Shown piece after piece: positions 11,579 through 23,790 of a stretch of DNA of 64,000 bases; positions within the stretch are counted from its first letter, which is position 1; every line of letters starts with the position of its first letter. The DNA comes from Camellia lanceoleosa (lineage: Eukaryota > Streptophyta > Magnoliopsida > Ericales > Theaceae). The notes below the pieces were generated by a model, which made no database searches, had not been told where the DNA came from, and saw only the letters and a program-made list of their open reading frames with translations. Made by a program: the position numbers and the translations under genes. The stretch is from positions 9,531,273 to 9,595,272 of the forward strand of contig CM045767.1 of NCBI GenBank assembly GCA_025200525.1, in the 5' to 3' direction.

Positions 11579-12875
11579 TGTCATGACTTACTCTCTATAC
11601 TCAAAGGTTAAGTATCGTGATGACCAGTAATTGAAGTTACCTCCGACCAATTCTTGAACAAATTAATAACCGCGAGCGGAAATAATATTTAAGTGAGGGT
11701 ACCGAAGTAATCATCGGAGTTTCTATTTTTATTACAAAATTTATTGACCAAAAAAGTCGATATTTACATATAAAAATATCATAAAAGTGTTGTGTGTATC
11801 TATTCCATGATTTAAAGATCTAAGACTTTCCAAAAACTATTTATGAATTGCATTGTTTCCTAAAAATTGATAAACAGTTATAAGCACATGGTAGAGTGAG
11901 AAATATTATGCCAAGAGTATAAGGGACACAAAATAACCATAGATAGTTATGTAGCTAAAATATTTAAGATAACTTAGTTTGAACAAATAATCATTTAAGT
12001 AATAAAACTGAGATTATGTAAATAAATAAGTATAATCACGGTACCGAACAGAACAAAACAGATGCATAGACTCAAGAGGTGGCTTGTACGAACTCTAGAG
12101 TTGACTCCCACAATAGTGTAACACTTAGCTTCGTATAACATTTTGCTCTACACCAGAATTCAGAGGGTTAATGGATCCATGACAGACAGAGGGTCACAAA
12201 GTGACCAAACAGAGACCAATGGTTATTTAAGTCTCCCAAGGCGGGGGAATCTTGTGCTGATACTTACAAAACATAATTGTTTATAAGGCCATTGTCAAAT
12301 ATTCTTTAAAATATAAACAAACATATCCATGGGTTTCATTTTAACAAATATAGTTCAGAAATTAATCCACGTAATTGAAATATTAATATAATTTATAAAA
12401 CATAACTTGTATAAAATAAATATAGTAAATCAAAACATATGTAAAATATATTATGATGACTCAAGGCATAATATAACTCACCTTAAAATTAATATCTCAC
12501 TCTTTCTTTCTACTACCAAAGACCTTTTTCACTTCTAGTTTTTTCTTCCGCTTTCTTTCCTTAAGTTTTCCTTTCTTTCCCTTTCTTTTGTTTTCCCTCC
12601 TGAGCAACTCCCTCCTCCTTTATATAGAAACAGGACCGTGGGCACCAAGCCACACGGCTGCCCACGTGTCGCATTTCCATTAATACGTCATTAATTCATG
12701 CTTATCTCTTGCTCTTTTTTTTTCTTTTTCTTTTTTTACATATAATCCATTACACTTTATTTCATATTTTATTTTTACGGAATATTTAAATTAAATATTT
12801 AAAGTTTTTCTTAGTTATAATTAAATAATATTACTATAACATTTAAGGAACAACTTAAATTTTCGGGTAGTTACA
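11579..12875 (-). mobile_element. Solo LTR of a Ty3/chromovirus-like retrotransposon
   Basis: The 1297-bp segment begins TGTCATG and ends GTTACA on the plus strand, and both sides carry the same 5-bp target-site duplication AGTCC (11574-11578 and 12876-12880). Read on the minus strand it starts TGTAACTACCCGAAAATTT, the kind of 5' end I associate with chromovirus LTRs, and it has a TATA box CTATATAAAGG (12618-12628) before a purine-rich leader, which sets the orientation. No internal gag-pol sequence adjoins it, so it is a solo LTR left by recombination. The family placement is inference; the termini and duplication are seen directly. Confidence 0.8.
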
Positions 12876-12880
12876 AGTCC

Positions 12881-14150
12881 TAAAAGTTTTATTTTAAATC
12901 ATTTGGTTCTTTTTATTTTTGGAATGGTGTATTTATTTGATTTGGGGGTTTGGTAGTTTACTGATTTTCCCTTGGTTTGTGATTTTGTTTTTATTTTTTT
13001 TATTTCATTTTATTTTTTTAATGTTGGGGTGGGTATGGGTAAGGTATGTAAGTATGTTTCTATTTTTTGGATTATTTTGTTGAGTGATTTGTGGGATGTG
13101 TGATGTTACCTAGTTGATGTGGTATTTTGTTGATATGGAAATCGTTTTGTTTTGTTGAAGGAATTGTGGGTGTTTCATTATTTTTACATTGCTACTCTTT
13201 GGGTTTGTATTGTTGACGTGTTGTGCGGCATTGTTCAAGGTGAGTTTTACATGTTATCTATTGGTGGCGTGTTATGTTTGATTAAATGCTTTCATTGTTG
13301 TTGAGGTGTGCTAGTGAGTATGGTATGTTCAGGTGTTAATGTTACGATGCGATGATACGATGTTATTTTCTGGTCATTTTGGGAATATGTTGTGTCATTT
13401 TCAGACAATGTGGTGTTAATTATGGTAGCGTCATATCAAGTATGTCTTTTTTTAATTACAGGTATAGAGTTTGTAGTGTTGCTGTTGTGTTCTTACGATC
13501 AGACCAATGCAGTATTAACGTTATTAACAGTTGCACTTTGGCACGATTACAGCTTCCGCTATTGAACATCACCTATTTTACTATGACATTCACGTTCACA
13601 TTATTTCACAAGCAACGTTATCGTGCGTATTCAGTTTGGTAAAAAATTATGCCAATTTTGAATTTTTATTATGTTTTGCCACGTTTGTTGAATAGACTTT
13701 GCTACATAAATCACATTTTGTTTCGGATTTGCAATATTTTACGAAATTATCTACATATTTACCAGATCAATATGGCATTGGTTACATTGGGTATGAGAAC
13801 ACAAAAAGGAAGTAGCATAGGTACTACGTGTAATGTTTTTTGTCAACTCGGGTTGTGTTACCACATAGGTCCCACTTAATACATTTTGCTGTGGTGTTGG
13901 TTTATGATGCCAAACATTCCGAGGCAATGGAAATCACATTACAAACGAGTTTAACTACGTATTACATCGTTTTGTGCAAGTCTATTTACGGTGAGGTGGG
14001 GTACGTTAACGATCGGGTGACAAAATTGGACTATTTACTACATTATTTTTGTTCAAAACTATTACCGTTTGATTTTTTTGTAGTATTAAATTGTCATATT
14101 GCATCATTTTGTTCAATTTACGTGTGGGGAGGGACGTTGAGTTGAGAACT
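12881..14150. repeat. GT-rich block of unknown origin
   Basis: About 1.3 kb rich in G and T on the plus strand, with frequent GTTG, TGTTG and GGTGTT words and scattered CpG. The plus-strand ORFs 13352-13642, 13649-13879 and 13840-14145 have no recognisable domains and change frame, so I do not call them genes. The strand bias reverses immediately to the right. Confidence 0.5.
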
Positions 14151-14668
14151 ATGAGTTGCCATTTGATTTTTATCATGACTGTTTCTGACGTAATTACAAT
14201 CCACAAACGGAGGGGCAAGGGGCCAAGTACAATAATTTCGCCAATCCATTTTTATCGAGCTTAATTTCATATGCACATAGTATCATTTACGAACTTCCAC
14301 TGTGTCACCACGTCATAGAACAACCACAAAACCATGCATAATGAGATCCATTCAAATCCCCATGACATTCGCTTAATATGACTACAATACAATGAAATAC
14401 ATAATTAGGACGACCATTTCCAATGGCGTAAAACTTAATGTTCCAATCAATCTTACCAAAACCGATTCACAATGATCATTTAACATACAAGTATAATAAC
14501 ATAATCACTTGTTGTGTATCCGAAATACTAAAATTACACATTCAAATCTTGAATAATATATTTATCGCAATATAATATAACATAAGCATTATATGTCATA
14601 ACAGCACTTGAGCAAAACGAAATCAATATTCAACTAATCAAACGGTTAGAAATTGTGAACGGGCTGTC

Positions 14669-16040
14669 TGTCACGACCCAAACCCGCCCTTATAGGTTTA
14701 GCGTCGTAACCGGCTAGTAATCCTTGGATTACCAAAGGTCTCTGTACATAATAATATATAAATAGGGGCTGCGAAAGTAAATACATAAAATATACATAGT
14801 CCATCGAGCTGTGGAACATACATGGGACAGATAATCTTAAACTTTTATAAACGTATAAGTGACATCAAAAGGTACAATATTTACACATCACTTCATGTAC
14901 ATATAAACAGAAAAACTTGTTCGTGGAGAAAAAGAAACAAAGTCTTATACATCCATAACAACACAGCCACTAGACTTGACTTAATCCGGAACCTCCTTGG
15001 GAGACACAAAGGTTGGCTGACAAAAGCAAAAATGCTAGGTCCTCAACTCTAAGCCTGGTCACGTGTCTGATCACCTACATATATAATATAAATAGTGAGC
15101 GGGAGCCCAGTAAATAATAACAAAGCAAAGGGTTAAATGAATGATATCCCATAACTAAGTCTGTACATAGAATAGATTCATATTCATATTCATATTCTTA
15201 TTCAAATCACATACAGAATTCAGAATTCATGCTTAATCCTACATAGTACATCCGTTAGCGCTAACATATCACATATAGAGTATCAAAGATTATACTAGTC
15301 AGTTCCATAGAGAAACCTCCGGCTGGGTACAGATAACTTGTCAGTTCCTTAAAAAAACCTTCGGATTGGGGACGGATAACTTGTCAGTTCCATAAAGGAA
15401 CCTCCAGTCGGGTGCAGATAACTTGTCAATTTCATAAAGGAACCTCCGGACTGGGAACAGATAACATACTTGTGTACAAAAACTTATCGAGAATTGGACA
15501 ATCATTCATAGTACAGAACATAACATTTCATAAAATAGATCTTATTTCATATTCAGAAAATAATTTAATTTAAACATAGCTTTACAAAGTTATTACTCAT
15601 TGGGCTCCCGCTCATATTTATATTATGTATGTAGGTGATTAAGCACGTGACCAGGCTCAGAGTTAAGGACCTAGCTTCTTTGTTTTTGTCAGCCAACCTT
15701 TATACCTCCCGAGGAGGTTCCGGATTAAGTTAAATCTAGTGGCTGTGTTGTTATGGATGTATAAGATTTTATTTCTTTTGCTCCACGAACAAGTTTTTCT
15801 ATTTATATGTACATGAAGTGACGTGTAAATACTATATCTTTTGATGTCATTTGTACGTTTATAAAAGTTTAAGATTATCTGTCTAATGTATACTCTCACA
15901 ACTTGATGGACTATGTATATTTTATTTATTTGCTTCATGACTCCTATTTATATATTATTATATACAGAGGCTTTTGGTAATCCAAGGATTATTGGCCAGT
16001 TACGACGCTAAACCTATAGAGACGGATTTGGGTCATGACA
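14669..16040. mobile_element. Foldback element with ~455-bp terminal inverted repeats
   Basis: The left arm 14669-15124 and right arm 15586-16040 are inverted copies at high similarity. The ends are TGTCACGACCCAAACCCG and its counterpart TGTCATGACCCAAATCCG. The arms share GTAATCCTTGGATTACC-like, CTTAAACTTTTATAAACGTA and TGAGCGGGAGCCCA segments. The core holds a four-unit minisatellite. No transposase ORF is present, so it is non-autonomous; a Mutator-like or foldback class is likely from the long arms. The ORFs at 14822-15052 and 15663-15938 are the same arm sequence read on opposite strands. I could not see a target-site duplication. Confidence 0.8.
15300..15468. repeat. 42-bp minisatellite, four units, in the foldback core
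   Basis: Four consecutive 42-43-bp units start at 15300, 15342, 15385 and 15427. Each has CAGTTCCATAAAGGAACCTC-like sequence followed by GGGT/ACAGATAACTTGT. The units differ at several positions. Confidence 0.9.
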
Positions 16041-17450
16041 TTGTTTTTCCACTAATCCTACGTTTGGAGCTCTGACTTCTTGAACTACCTGCAACAACTG
16101 CCACATTAACATAGTAATGCAAACGTACATTTAAACAAAAACATGAACGACACAATGTGCAAAACAACATTAACAAGACACTCTGCCGTAAACACTCAAC
16201 ACGTGAACTCCAAGGCAAATGACAAGGTATGCAACACATGGTGTTCACTTAGCAAATGACTACGCAACATGCAAACCAAAAATGTAACACTATTGAACTA
16301 ATTAGCAAGCAATAACTTTTTGCAAAATTATGCAATGTACTATTATAATTACCTCCTTTCATTTCCAAACAAACCCAAGCACAAGCGTACAATTATATAG
16401 AATGTTCATTATAATTGATTTAAACAAAACCACCCATTTAATAATATTGCAATAATTCACATTTCAAATCCACACAACTCAACCAGACTAAATTAATAAG
16501 GGACCCTAACGATATTACGACATAATGACAAACCCTTCTCATAATGCCACTTTACATAAAACCAAATGGGCTTCAAATACAATTTGTTATCAAACAGATC
16601 AAACCACAACCACACCAGCACTATTACTGATAACAACCCATTCCAACCAAACGTCTACTATCTGTAACAAAAACATTACTAACAGCATGTATCGACTTGC
16701 ATTACAACAATGTGTGTACCATTTACGTGGAATATTCACTAACATTAACTTAAACACCATCACACATTGACTACATGACAGTAATTCATATTTCAAATCA
16801 ACACTACAATGATAGACTCAAAAAACAAGGAACCGTAAGGACATTACGGCACAACGACACTTTTCTCCCCTCTCCATACATGCCACTACAAATGCACTTC
16901 GTAACATGGGTATGGTCAACATAACACTTCAACTACAATTGACAACATTGACAGCCCAAATGTTAATTCCCATACACACTCTCGGAAAACAGGGTAATGC
17001 GGAGACACATTACAACATAACAACTCCACAATCACAACAAACAATCCTAACATTAGCTCATGCCAACACAACAACCACAAACATATATGCCTACAAACAG
17101 CACATTACTGTGGTATACAATGTTGGTTGAAACATAACTAAAACCCCAAAGTCAATTGCCAATACACGACCATAACCCCAATGAAAATCGAAACCCACAT
17201 TACCAATAACACCAAACAACGTGATGGTCGACTATCTAACATCACGCCATCAACATCAAAACTATACAATCTAACATTAACCACACAACATATCGAACCA
17301 ACATAAAAGGTAAATCAACATCGGCAACGCATACCTAACGCCATAGGTCACCAACATCAACCGCATACGCTAACGATAAAAGCATGCAAACTCGATAGCA
17401 ATACGTCAACATCAACCACGATGACGAAACTATTCCGTGCAGCTCCTAAT

Positions 17451-18027
17451 CGCCGATGCGAATTTACTCATAGAAGAGGGTTCTCGTGTATCTAGAGTTT
17501 GGAAGAGGGAAACCAAATGTTAAATTTTGGAGGGAGGGGGAACAAGATGTGGATTCAACGTTGCCAAAACCATTGATTGAACTAATAGAGGATTCTACAT
17601 CGCATTAACATTGGAATTCCAAAACTTCCTATATTCATTCTTCCGTTATGATCGGATATGAGGGAAACCAAAAATCTATATAGTACGTTTTTGGACACAT
17701 TAGTAATTTCAACATCACCAAAAACCCTTTTTACCCTTAACATTATGGAAAACACTCATTCAAAATATATGCAAATCTATCATTAACATTGAAATGAGAC
17801 TTATTAATTTATAAGAAAAAAGGCAGGATTAAATGGTGCACAACATCTTGGTTAATACAAAAATTTTAAGGACCAAATATTTTAATTACCAAAAAATCAT
17901 TGTATTTTTTTACATTTACTAAATTTTGTCACTAAAGGTCCATTTCTTTTGATGTTAGAATTGGTCTCTTCATATTTTTACAATAAAATTTTTATTTTTG
18001 AAAATAAAAAATTTACGTCCCTAAAAT
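17451..18027. other. Noncoding DNA between repeat blocks
   Basis: On the minus strand a short open frame begins with ATG near 17473 and stops after 13 codons; I found no exon structure that would extend it. The rest is AT-rich without recognisable features. Confidence 0.4.
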
Positions 18028-20042
18028 TGTAATGACTCAATTCTAATTCATCTAGGATTGGTGTAAAGTGGTGCCCGTCACCTTAAAACTTGTATGGTTG
18101 TCGGACTCTTGGTATTGATGGGTTGGCAAGTGAACCTTAAATATTATAATTGAAGACCCTTAGGTGATGTTTGGAACCTTGATTGAGGCCTTGACAAAGT
18201 ATTTACGCAAGATTAGATTACAAGCCCCAAGTTTGAGTTTTCATTTTTGACCAACCTTCGTTCTTTTGCTCTTTTCTTCTTCCATGCTTTGAATTTGAAT
18301 GTGAGGCCAGAAACATTGGAAAGCTTGTTTCTGGGGCTTCGATTTGGACACAAAAACAGCCTAAAAATGGAGTTCGAACAAGAGAGTTACACCTGTTTAA
18401 ATTTTGGGTTCTGTCTTTGGAAGCATGCTCGCTCGGCAGTTTGCACAATTTTCAGAGATTCTAGAAGCTTATTTTCTGCCGAGCCAAGTTTCCTTTGCTC
18501 GAGCAACTAGGTTGCAAACAAACATTATAAAGTGACTTTTTGGCCCAAAATCTTAATTTTTTTTCTCTCTCTTCTCCTCCCATCCTCCAAGCCCGAAACC
18601 CTAACCTTCCAAACTCTTGCTTTCTCTACTTTTTACCAAAGATTCACCCCAAATCTTTCAAAAAGGTTGAAGAACAAGCATGGATCAATACTTTTACCGA
18701 TTGTTTTGTGATTTCATTGGAGTTTGAAGATGGGTCTTCATCCTTAGCTTCTAATCTTGAGGTAGGGATACTTTTACCCTGGTATTTCTTTATTTTGAAG
18801 AGATTTCATGGTATTGTTGTGACCTATGAGCTAATTTGAGGATATTGTTGGATTAAACCTATTTTTTACATAAATAGGCCATTTTACTTATTTTTGCTTG
18901 GAATTTCTTAACTCTTTTTTCAAAACCTGTATATAAATATTGTTAAAACTTATATTTATGATGAAGGAGAAAAACTCCCAAATTTGGTAAAACCTTAAAT
19001 TCTCAATTTGAGTAGAAAACACTAAATTGAATGGAATTTCCTTTAATTCATGGAATATTTTGAATAATAAAGAGATTAAAGATGTGAATGTGGATATGGT
19101 AAAGAAATTGTGACTTGAATGTTATTATTCTTTGAATATTATGTGGTGTTTCATCTATTGTGATGATGGATGCTTGTTGATGGAATTAAAATGTGATAGA
19201 ACGGTTAATTGTGCATGAGTCCGGGTAAGAGTCGGTTTTGAAAAATGTAGTGTTGTGTTGGTACTCGCGTACAAGGAGATTAAAAAGGTGTCCAATTGCC
19301 CTGTCTAGGCTTATCATTGGACAAATGTGGGAAATATGTTTTAAGGTGTTCACAGTCCCGCTGTATAATAGCCGGCAAAAGTGAAAAAATAGATGGTTTT
19401 CTTGAGGAGCCCACTTCCGCGTATAATAGCCGTAAATGTGAGAATATTTTTTTGAACCTAAAACAACTTGTGTTGGACTCTTACATGGGACTCATGATTT
19501 GTTTTCCATTGATGTGATTGTTTAAATATGTGCTGTAAAGGTGTGGATTGTAATTATCCATGCTTAATTGTTATGTATTTACATAATTGGTGAAAGTTAC
19601 ATGTATTCATAACTCCTTATTATGTTTTGTCTCAAGGATGCCATAAATTTATTCGAATGATTAAATATTTGGTTAAATGTATTCCTACTAGGCATATAGC
19701 CCACCCCTATTTTATTTTTTAGGAAAAAATGTTGTACAACTACAGTGGTGACTAGAAAGTAAGCTGTGTTGGGATTGATAGTTGGAAATATTTTGCTGTG
19801 AAGACTTATAGTTTTGTACTAGGACGGTTAGATTTATTTTGTTGTTGTCTTGTACACTCATGGGGCCTTTTTTTTGTAATTGTCATCTTATTTGTAGAAC
19901 GTGGGATTGGGTACGAGGTTTTATGGTTATGTATATATGGAAATTGTAAATTTAAATCTTAGTTTAGTGAACAATATGGCTTTTGGAGTAAATTGTTATT
20001 TTGGTTGAGATGGATTCTTGTTTGAAATAGCAGGGAGCTACA
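18028..20042 (+). mobile_element. Probable solo LTR, Tekay/Del-like chromovirus type
   Basis: The segment starts TGTAATGACTCAATTC and ends GGGAGCTACA, consistent with TG...CA LTR ends. It is flanked by AAAAT (18023-18027) and AAAAC (20043-20047), a duplication with one mismatch. A TATA-like CATTATAAA (18523-18531) precedes a CT-rich leader. A repeated stretch with GGTACTCGCGTACAAGG and CCCGC-TATAATAGCCGG is typical in my experience of long chromovirus LTRs. At about 2 kb it is long but within the range for this group. The short ORFs 18247-18510, 18540-18839 and 19296-19517 are within the LTR and not genes. Family placement is inference. Confidence 0.55.
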
Positions 20043-20051
20043 AAAACTCTT

Positions 20052-20539
20052 AAGTTTTGTTTGGTTACAGTTTTCAAAAATTATTTTTAAATGAGTTTTT
20101 GTTTATCTTTACTGAATTTTGCTTTCATACTTTAATCTCTCTTTTTTTTTCACTTTTAAGTTGAGTCTAAATTTCCAGTGAAATTCTTAACTAGTTCGAA
20201 GTGTATACATTCCAAGATCATCTTTACTTTTTATTTACATCACGATTAGATGCATTTTAAAAATAAAAAAAAAAATTTAAAAAGAAGCTAAAATATCAAA
20301 AAAAAAAAATCACTAAAAACAAATGAAAACCTGAACTAAAATACACATAGATTTGTGTTCAAATTTTTATTTGTTTTTAGTAATTTTTAAAATATTTTTG
20401 GTTAATTTGTTTTACTTTTTAGATGCACATAAAAAGTGCAAAAAATTGATTAAAATATCAAAAAAAAAAAAAAAACAATAAAAACAAATGGGAGCTTATC
20501 TAAAAATAATTTTTGAAAAATTAAATCAAACAAACACTT
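20052..20539. mobile_element. MITE-like element with nested inverted repeats
   Basis: The ends are inverted copies: AAGTTTTGTTTGGTTACAG at the left and, reversed, AAGTGTTTGTTTGATTTAA at the right, each followed by TTCAAAAATTATTTTTA. An inner hairpin (about 20248-20432) pairs AGATGCATTTTAAAAAT with a reversed copy near TTTTTAGATGCACAT. There is no ORF. No clean target-site duplication is visible. Confidence 0.6.
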
Positions 20540-20711
20540 ATTTTGTAGTGATTTTAGAATGAAAGTGTACCAAATTTTAGAAAGTAGCATCATATATCAT
20601 ATCATATCATATATCATATATAATATAAGTGAAGGAGTGCATTTTATCTGGAATGCCTAAGAATGTGCTATGTCTAAGATTGATTACTTGTCATGTGTTT
20701 CAAGTTGAAAC

Positions 20712-21063
20712 TGTAGAAGATGAAGATATCTTTCATTTCACTTACTTTGATTACAACAGATTAAGAGATTATATACACAACTAGCTAACTAACTCACTAA
20801 CAGACACTTCTAACTAATTAACAAACTTCACAACTGTTATAGATATTATATTGAGAACTGCTAGCAACACATGACTGTGATAGAGGACATATCAATGCTG
20901 ACTCTCTCTTTGACTGTGATAATGGAGATGAGTTGTGAGACCTTCTTTGTAGCTTCGGATCGATGCGTATTTGCCGCTTGACTAATGCAGCTTGGACTAC
21001 TTGAACTGCTCGGACTGTTGAGATTGAGATGCAGTTGAGTCAGTTACAATTAGTATCTTATCA
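20712..21063 (-). repeat. 3' LTR of the minus-strand copia element
   Basis: 352 bp, TG...CA ends, matching the 346-bp partner at 25186-25531. The first ~235 bp (plus-strand order) differ at only about six sites, mostly transitions. The final ~115 bp, corresponding to the U3 start on the coding strand, is much more divergent. Confidence 0.93.
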
Positions 21064-21654
21064 GCCCCCTGCAAGCTGATGGGGGCAAGGAAGCACAAGA
21101 AGCTTGTCTTTCAAATACTGAAATCGAGAGGTAGAAAGAGGTTTGGTGAAAATGTCAGCCACCTGATCTGTGGTAGGCACATACTGCAAATTAATAAGCT
21201 TGGCAACAACCTTATCACGAATAAAGTGACAATCAATTTCGATATGCTTAGTACGAGAATGGAAAACAGGATTAGTAGCCAAGGCCATAGCAGATAGATT
21301 GTCACACCAAAGCTCAGGAATAGAAAGAACATGGATGTGCATGTCGTTGAGAAGTTGTTGCAACCATGTGAGTTCTGCAGTAGCATTAGCCAAAGCCCTA
21401 TACTCTGCCTCAGTTGAAGATCTAGAAACAATAGATTGTTTCTTAGCACTCCAAGAAATCAAATTAGGACCCAAACAGACACAGTATCCTGAAGTGGATC
21501 GACGATCAACATTATCACCAACCCAGTTTGAATCTGAAAAGGCATAAAGAGAAAAGGGGCCAGAAGTAAAATGAAGACCATGATGAAGAGTGCCCTTCAC
21601 ATATCTCAATAGGCGTTTAACAGCTTGAAAATCAGCATTGGTAGGAAGATGCAT
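21061..21654 (-). pseudogene. Copia RNase H domain, 3' end of pol
   Basis: An open frame of about 197 codons reads through the RNase H region: a LLRYVKGT motif at the start, YAFSDSNWVGD, RRSTSGYCVCLG, SRSSTEAEYRALANA, then the terminal ADIFTKPL motif typical of copia RNase H. The frame runs into the polypurine tract and the LTR. It is the best-preserved part of the element but is separated from the RT by a stop just upstream, so it would not be made as part of a polyprotein. Confidence 0.85.
21064..21072 (-). other. Polypurine tract of the minus-strand copia element
   Basis: On the coding strand GCAGGGGGC lies immediately before the 3' LTR, the expected place for the primer of plus-strand DNA synthesis. 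Confidence 0.6.
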
Positions 21655-21657
21655 GTG

Positions 21658-22400
21658 CTAGCAGGCCTGATTAACAGCTAGAGCCAAGTCAGGACGGGTA
21701 ATGGTAAGATACTGTAAACTCCCCACAAGGCTATGGTAAAGAGAATGATTGGAAAATGAAAGAGCATCAACAGTAGAAAGAGAAGGTTTAACAGCTAAAG
21801 GGGTATAACAAGGTTTGCAATCAATCAAACCAGCTTTATGAAGAAGGTCAGTGGCATATTTAGCTTGAGACAAGAAATAACCATGAGGCAAAGATTGAAC
21901 AGATATGCCCAAGAAATAGGACACAGGACCTAACTCTTTCATGGAGAACACAGTATGCATGTGATGAATAAACTAAATAAAAAGAGAAGAATCACTACCA
22001 ATAACCAAGATGTCATCAACATAAACTACAAGAATGATAAGACTGGTATTGGTATGCTGAACAAATAGAGAAGAATCTGAGTGAGTGTTAACAAATCCCT
22101 AAGAGATAAGAAATTTAGAGAAGGTAGAATACTAAGCTCGAGGAGCTTGTTTAAGGCCATATAAAGCTTTCTTAAGCTTGCATACTTGGTTAGAATCATG
22201 AACAAAACAGGAGGTTGAAGCATATAAACCTCTTCATCTAAGATGCCATGAAGGAAGGCATTAGAAATGTCTAAGCGATGAATAGGCCATTGAAAATGCA
22301 GAGCTAAACACAAGAATATGCGAATGGTGGGTTGCTTGGCCACATTTGAAGGTTTCATGAAAATCAACTCCTTCTGCTGTAGGTATCCTTTAGCCACCAA
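21658..22400 (-). pseudogene. Copia reverse transcriptase, broken
   Basis: Pieces in different frames. The N-terminal piece (from 22400) has LDISNAFLHG, the conserved palm motif with the first catalytic Asp, and GILDEEVYMLQPP. The YVDD catalytic motif is intact at 22012-22023. The C-terminal piece 21658-21960 has MKELGPVSYFLGI and the thumb region up to the first RNase H residues. Frameshifts after the QPP motif and a stop after the YVDD segment inactivate it. RT copies the element RNA into DNA in the virus-like particle. Confidence 0.85.
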
Positions 22401-23790
22401 CCGGCTTTGTATCTAGCCATAGAGCCATCGTAATTACGTTTGATTCTGACACCCATTTACATCCAATTGCGGTTTATGAGAAGGAAGAGACACAAGATCC
22501 CAAGTACATTGGTGTTGCAGAGCTTGAAACTCTTCTGTATAGTAGAAAGCCACACAGAGAGGCTAAGCAATGCAATTGGAGGTTCAAAATGAAGATAAGA
22601 GGAATCTATCTGAAGATAAAACAAACAGGAGGTTTTGTCTTAGATCTGGTAAGCATAGGGTGAACATTGAAAAAAGTTGGAGCAGAAGGTGGAGGAAGAT
22701 CAATAGTAATAGAGGTAATAGGAATAGCATGAGACGATGAAGAAGACTGTTGAGAAGAAGATAATGAAGATTGAGACACAAGTAAAGAAGAGGTGAAGGA
22801 GATTGGGAAGAAGAATGAGAAAGAGAATTTGAGAAGAAGAGAATCGAGATAGATGAAGTAAAAGAAGGCCGAAAAAATTAATGAAGATGAGGCAAAGATA
22901 GAGAAGGAGAAGAAGACAAAGAAACAGTAGTTGCATATAGAAAGCATGTTTCATTGAAGATAACATGTCTAGAGAGATATAGTTTGCCATTGAGAGGATC
23001 TAAGCATCTATACCCTTTAACAGTAGGATGATAGCCTAAGAAAACACATGAGACAGACTTAGGTTGAAGCTTGTGAGTAGTATAAGGTTTCAACCAAGGA
23101 AAGCATTGATAACCAAAGACCTTGAAGAAGGAAAAATCTGGAAGTGTTTTAAAAAGAACCTGAAATGGAGATTTATTTGAAAGAATAGAACTAGGCATTC
23201 TATTTATTAAAAAGATAGCTGTAGCTACAGCATCAAACCAAAATTACAAAGGAAGAGAAGATTGGTGAAGAAGAGTGATAGTAGTTTCAGTTATATGCCT
23301 ATGCTTCCTTTCAGCCACACCATTTTGAGCTTGAGTATAAGGACAACTTGTTTGGTGAATAATACCATGGGAAGAGAAGAGAGCAGCAATTTTCTTGTTA
23401 ACAAATTCAATACCTCCATCAGTTCTTAAAATTTTAAGAGAAGTATGAAATTGATTTTCAGATAGACTTTAAACTCAAGCAATTTTTCATAGACTTCACT
23501 CTTAAAATGCAAGGATAGATCCAAGTGAATCTAGTACAATCATCAACAAACAAAACATAAAATCGAAATGGGGCATTATCAACAGTAAAAGGTCCCCATA
23601 CATCAGCATGAATAAGAGAAAATGGACTATCAACAGAAGAACAAGACAATTTGAAGGGAATTCTATGACTTTTAGACACATAGCAGTCAGTACAAGCTAT
23701 GGCTTTATTGAAACTATGTTTATTTGGAAGATGTGATGATGCCAAGTCTTTGCGACAAATTGAAGGATGACCCAATCTTTGATGCCACAA
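22401..23790 (-). pseudogene. Copia integrase, broken
   Basis: Reading from 23790 on the minus strand: the HHCC zinc region (WHQRLGHPS ... CTDC), then the core with HADVWGP (first Asp), FVDDCTRFTWIY, RTDGGIEF (second Asp, codon 23418-23420) and QNGVAERKH (Glu, codon 23310-23312). The last two are separated by 35 residues, so the DD35E triad is preserved. Stops and frameshifts interrupt the frame, for example after about 23458. A serine-rich linker toward the RT is also broken (22584-22990), leaving overlapping low-complexity ORFs. Confidence 0.85.

Larger units (their letters stand above)
14230..17450. repeat. AC-rich block with divergent ~330-bp tandem repeats, interrupted by a foldback element
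   Basis: On the plus strand this block is rich in A and C (CAACA, ACATTA, CCACA words), the mirror of the GT-rich block at 12881-14150. Within it, 16385-16535 and 16715-16864 are diverged direct copies offset by 329-330 bp, for example CGATATTACGACATAATGAC and GGACATTACGGCACAACGAC. The foldback element 14669-16040 interrupts it. Short ORFs here are compositional. Confidence 0.55.

Noticed and set aside
13352..14145. Three neighbouring plus-strand ORFs in the GT-rich block
   Set aside because: Random-looking composition, overlapping frames, no domain; explained by base bias.
14822..15938. ORFs 14822-15052 (+) and 15663-15938 (-) that look like paralogous proteins
   Set aside because: They are the two inverted arms of one foldback element, so their similarity is not evidence of coding.
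17400..17480. Possible first exon on the minus strand starting near 17473
   Set aside because: Stops after 13 codons, no credible donor site and no downstream exon in the AC-rich block.
21079..21547. Plus-strand ORFs opposite the copia RNase H
   Set aside because: Antisense shadows of a recognised RNase H frame; no independent motif.
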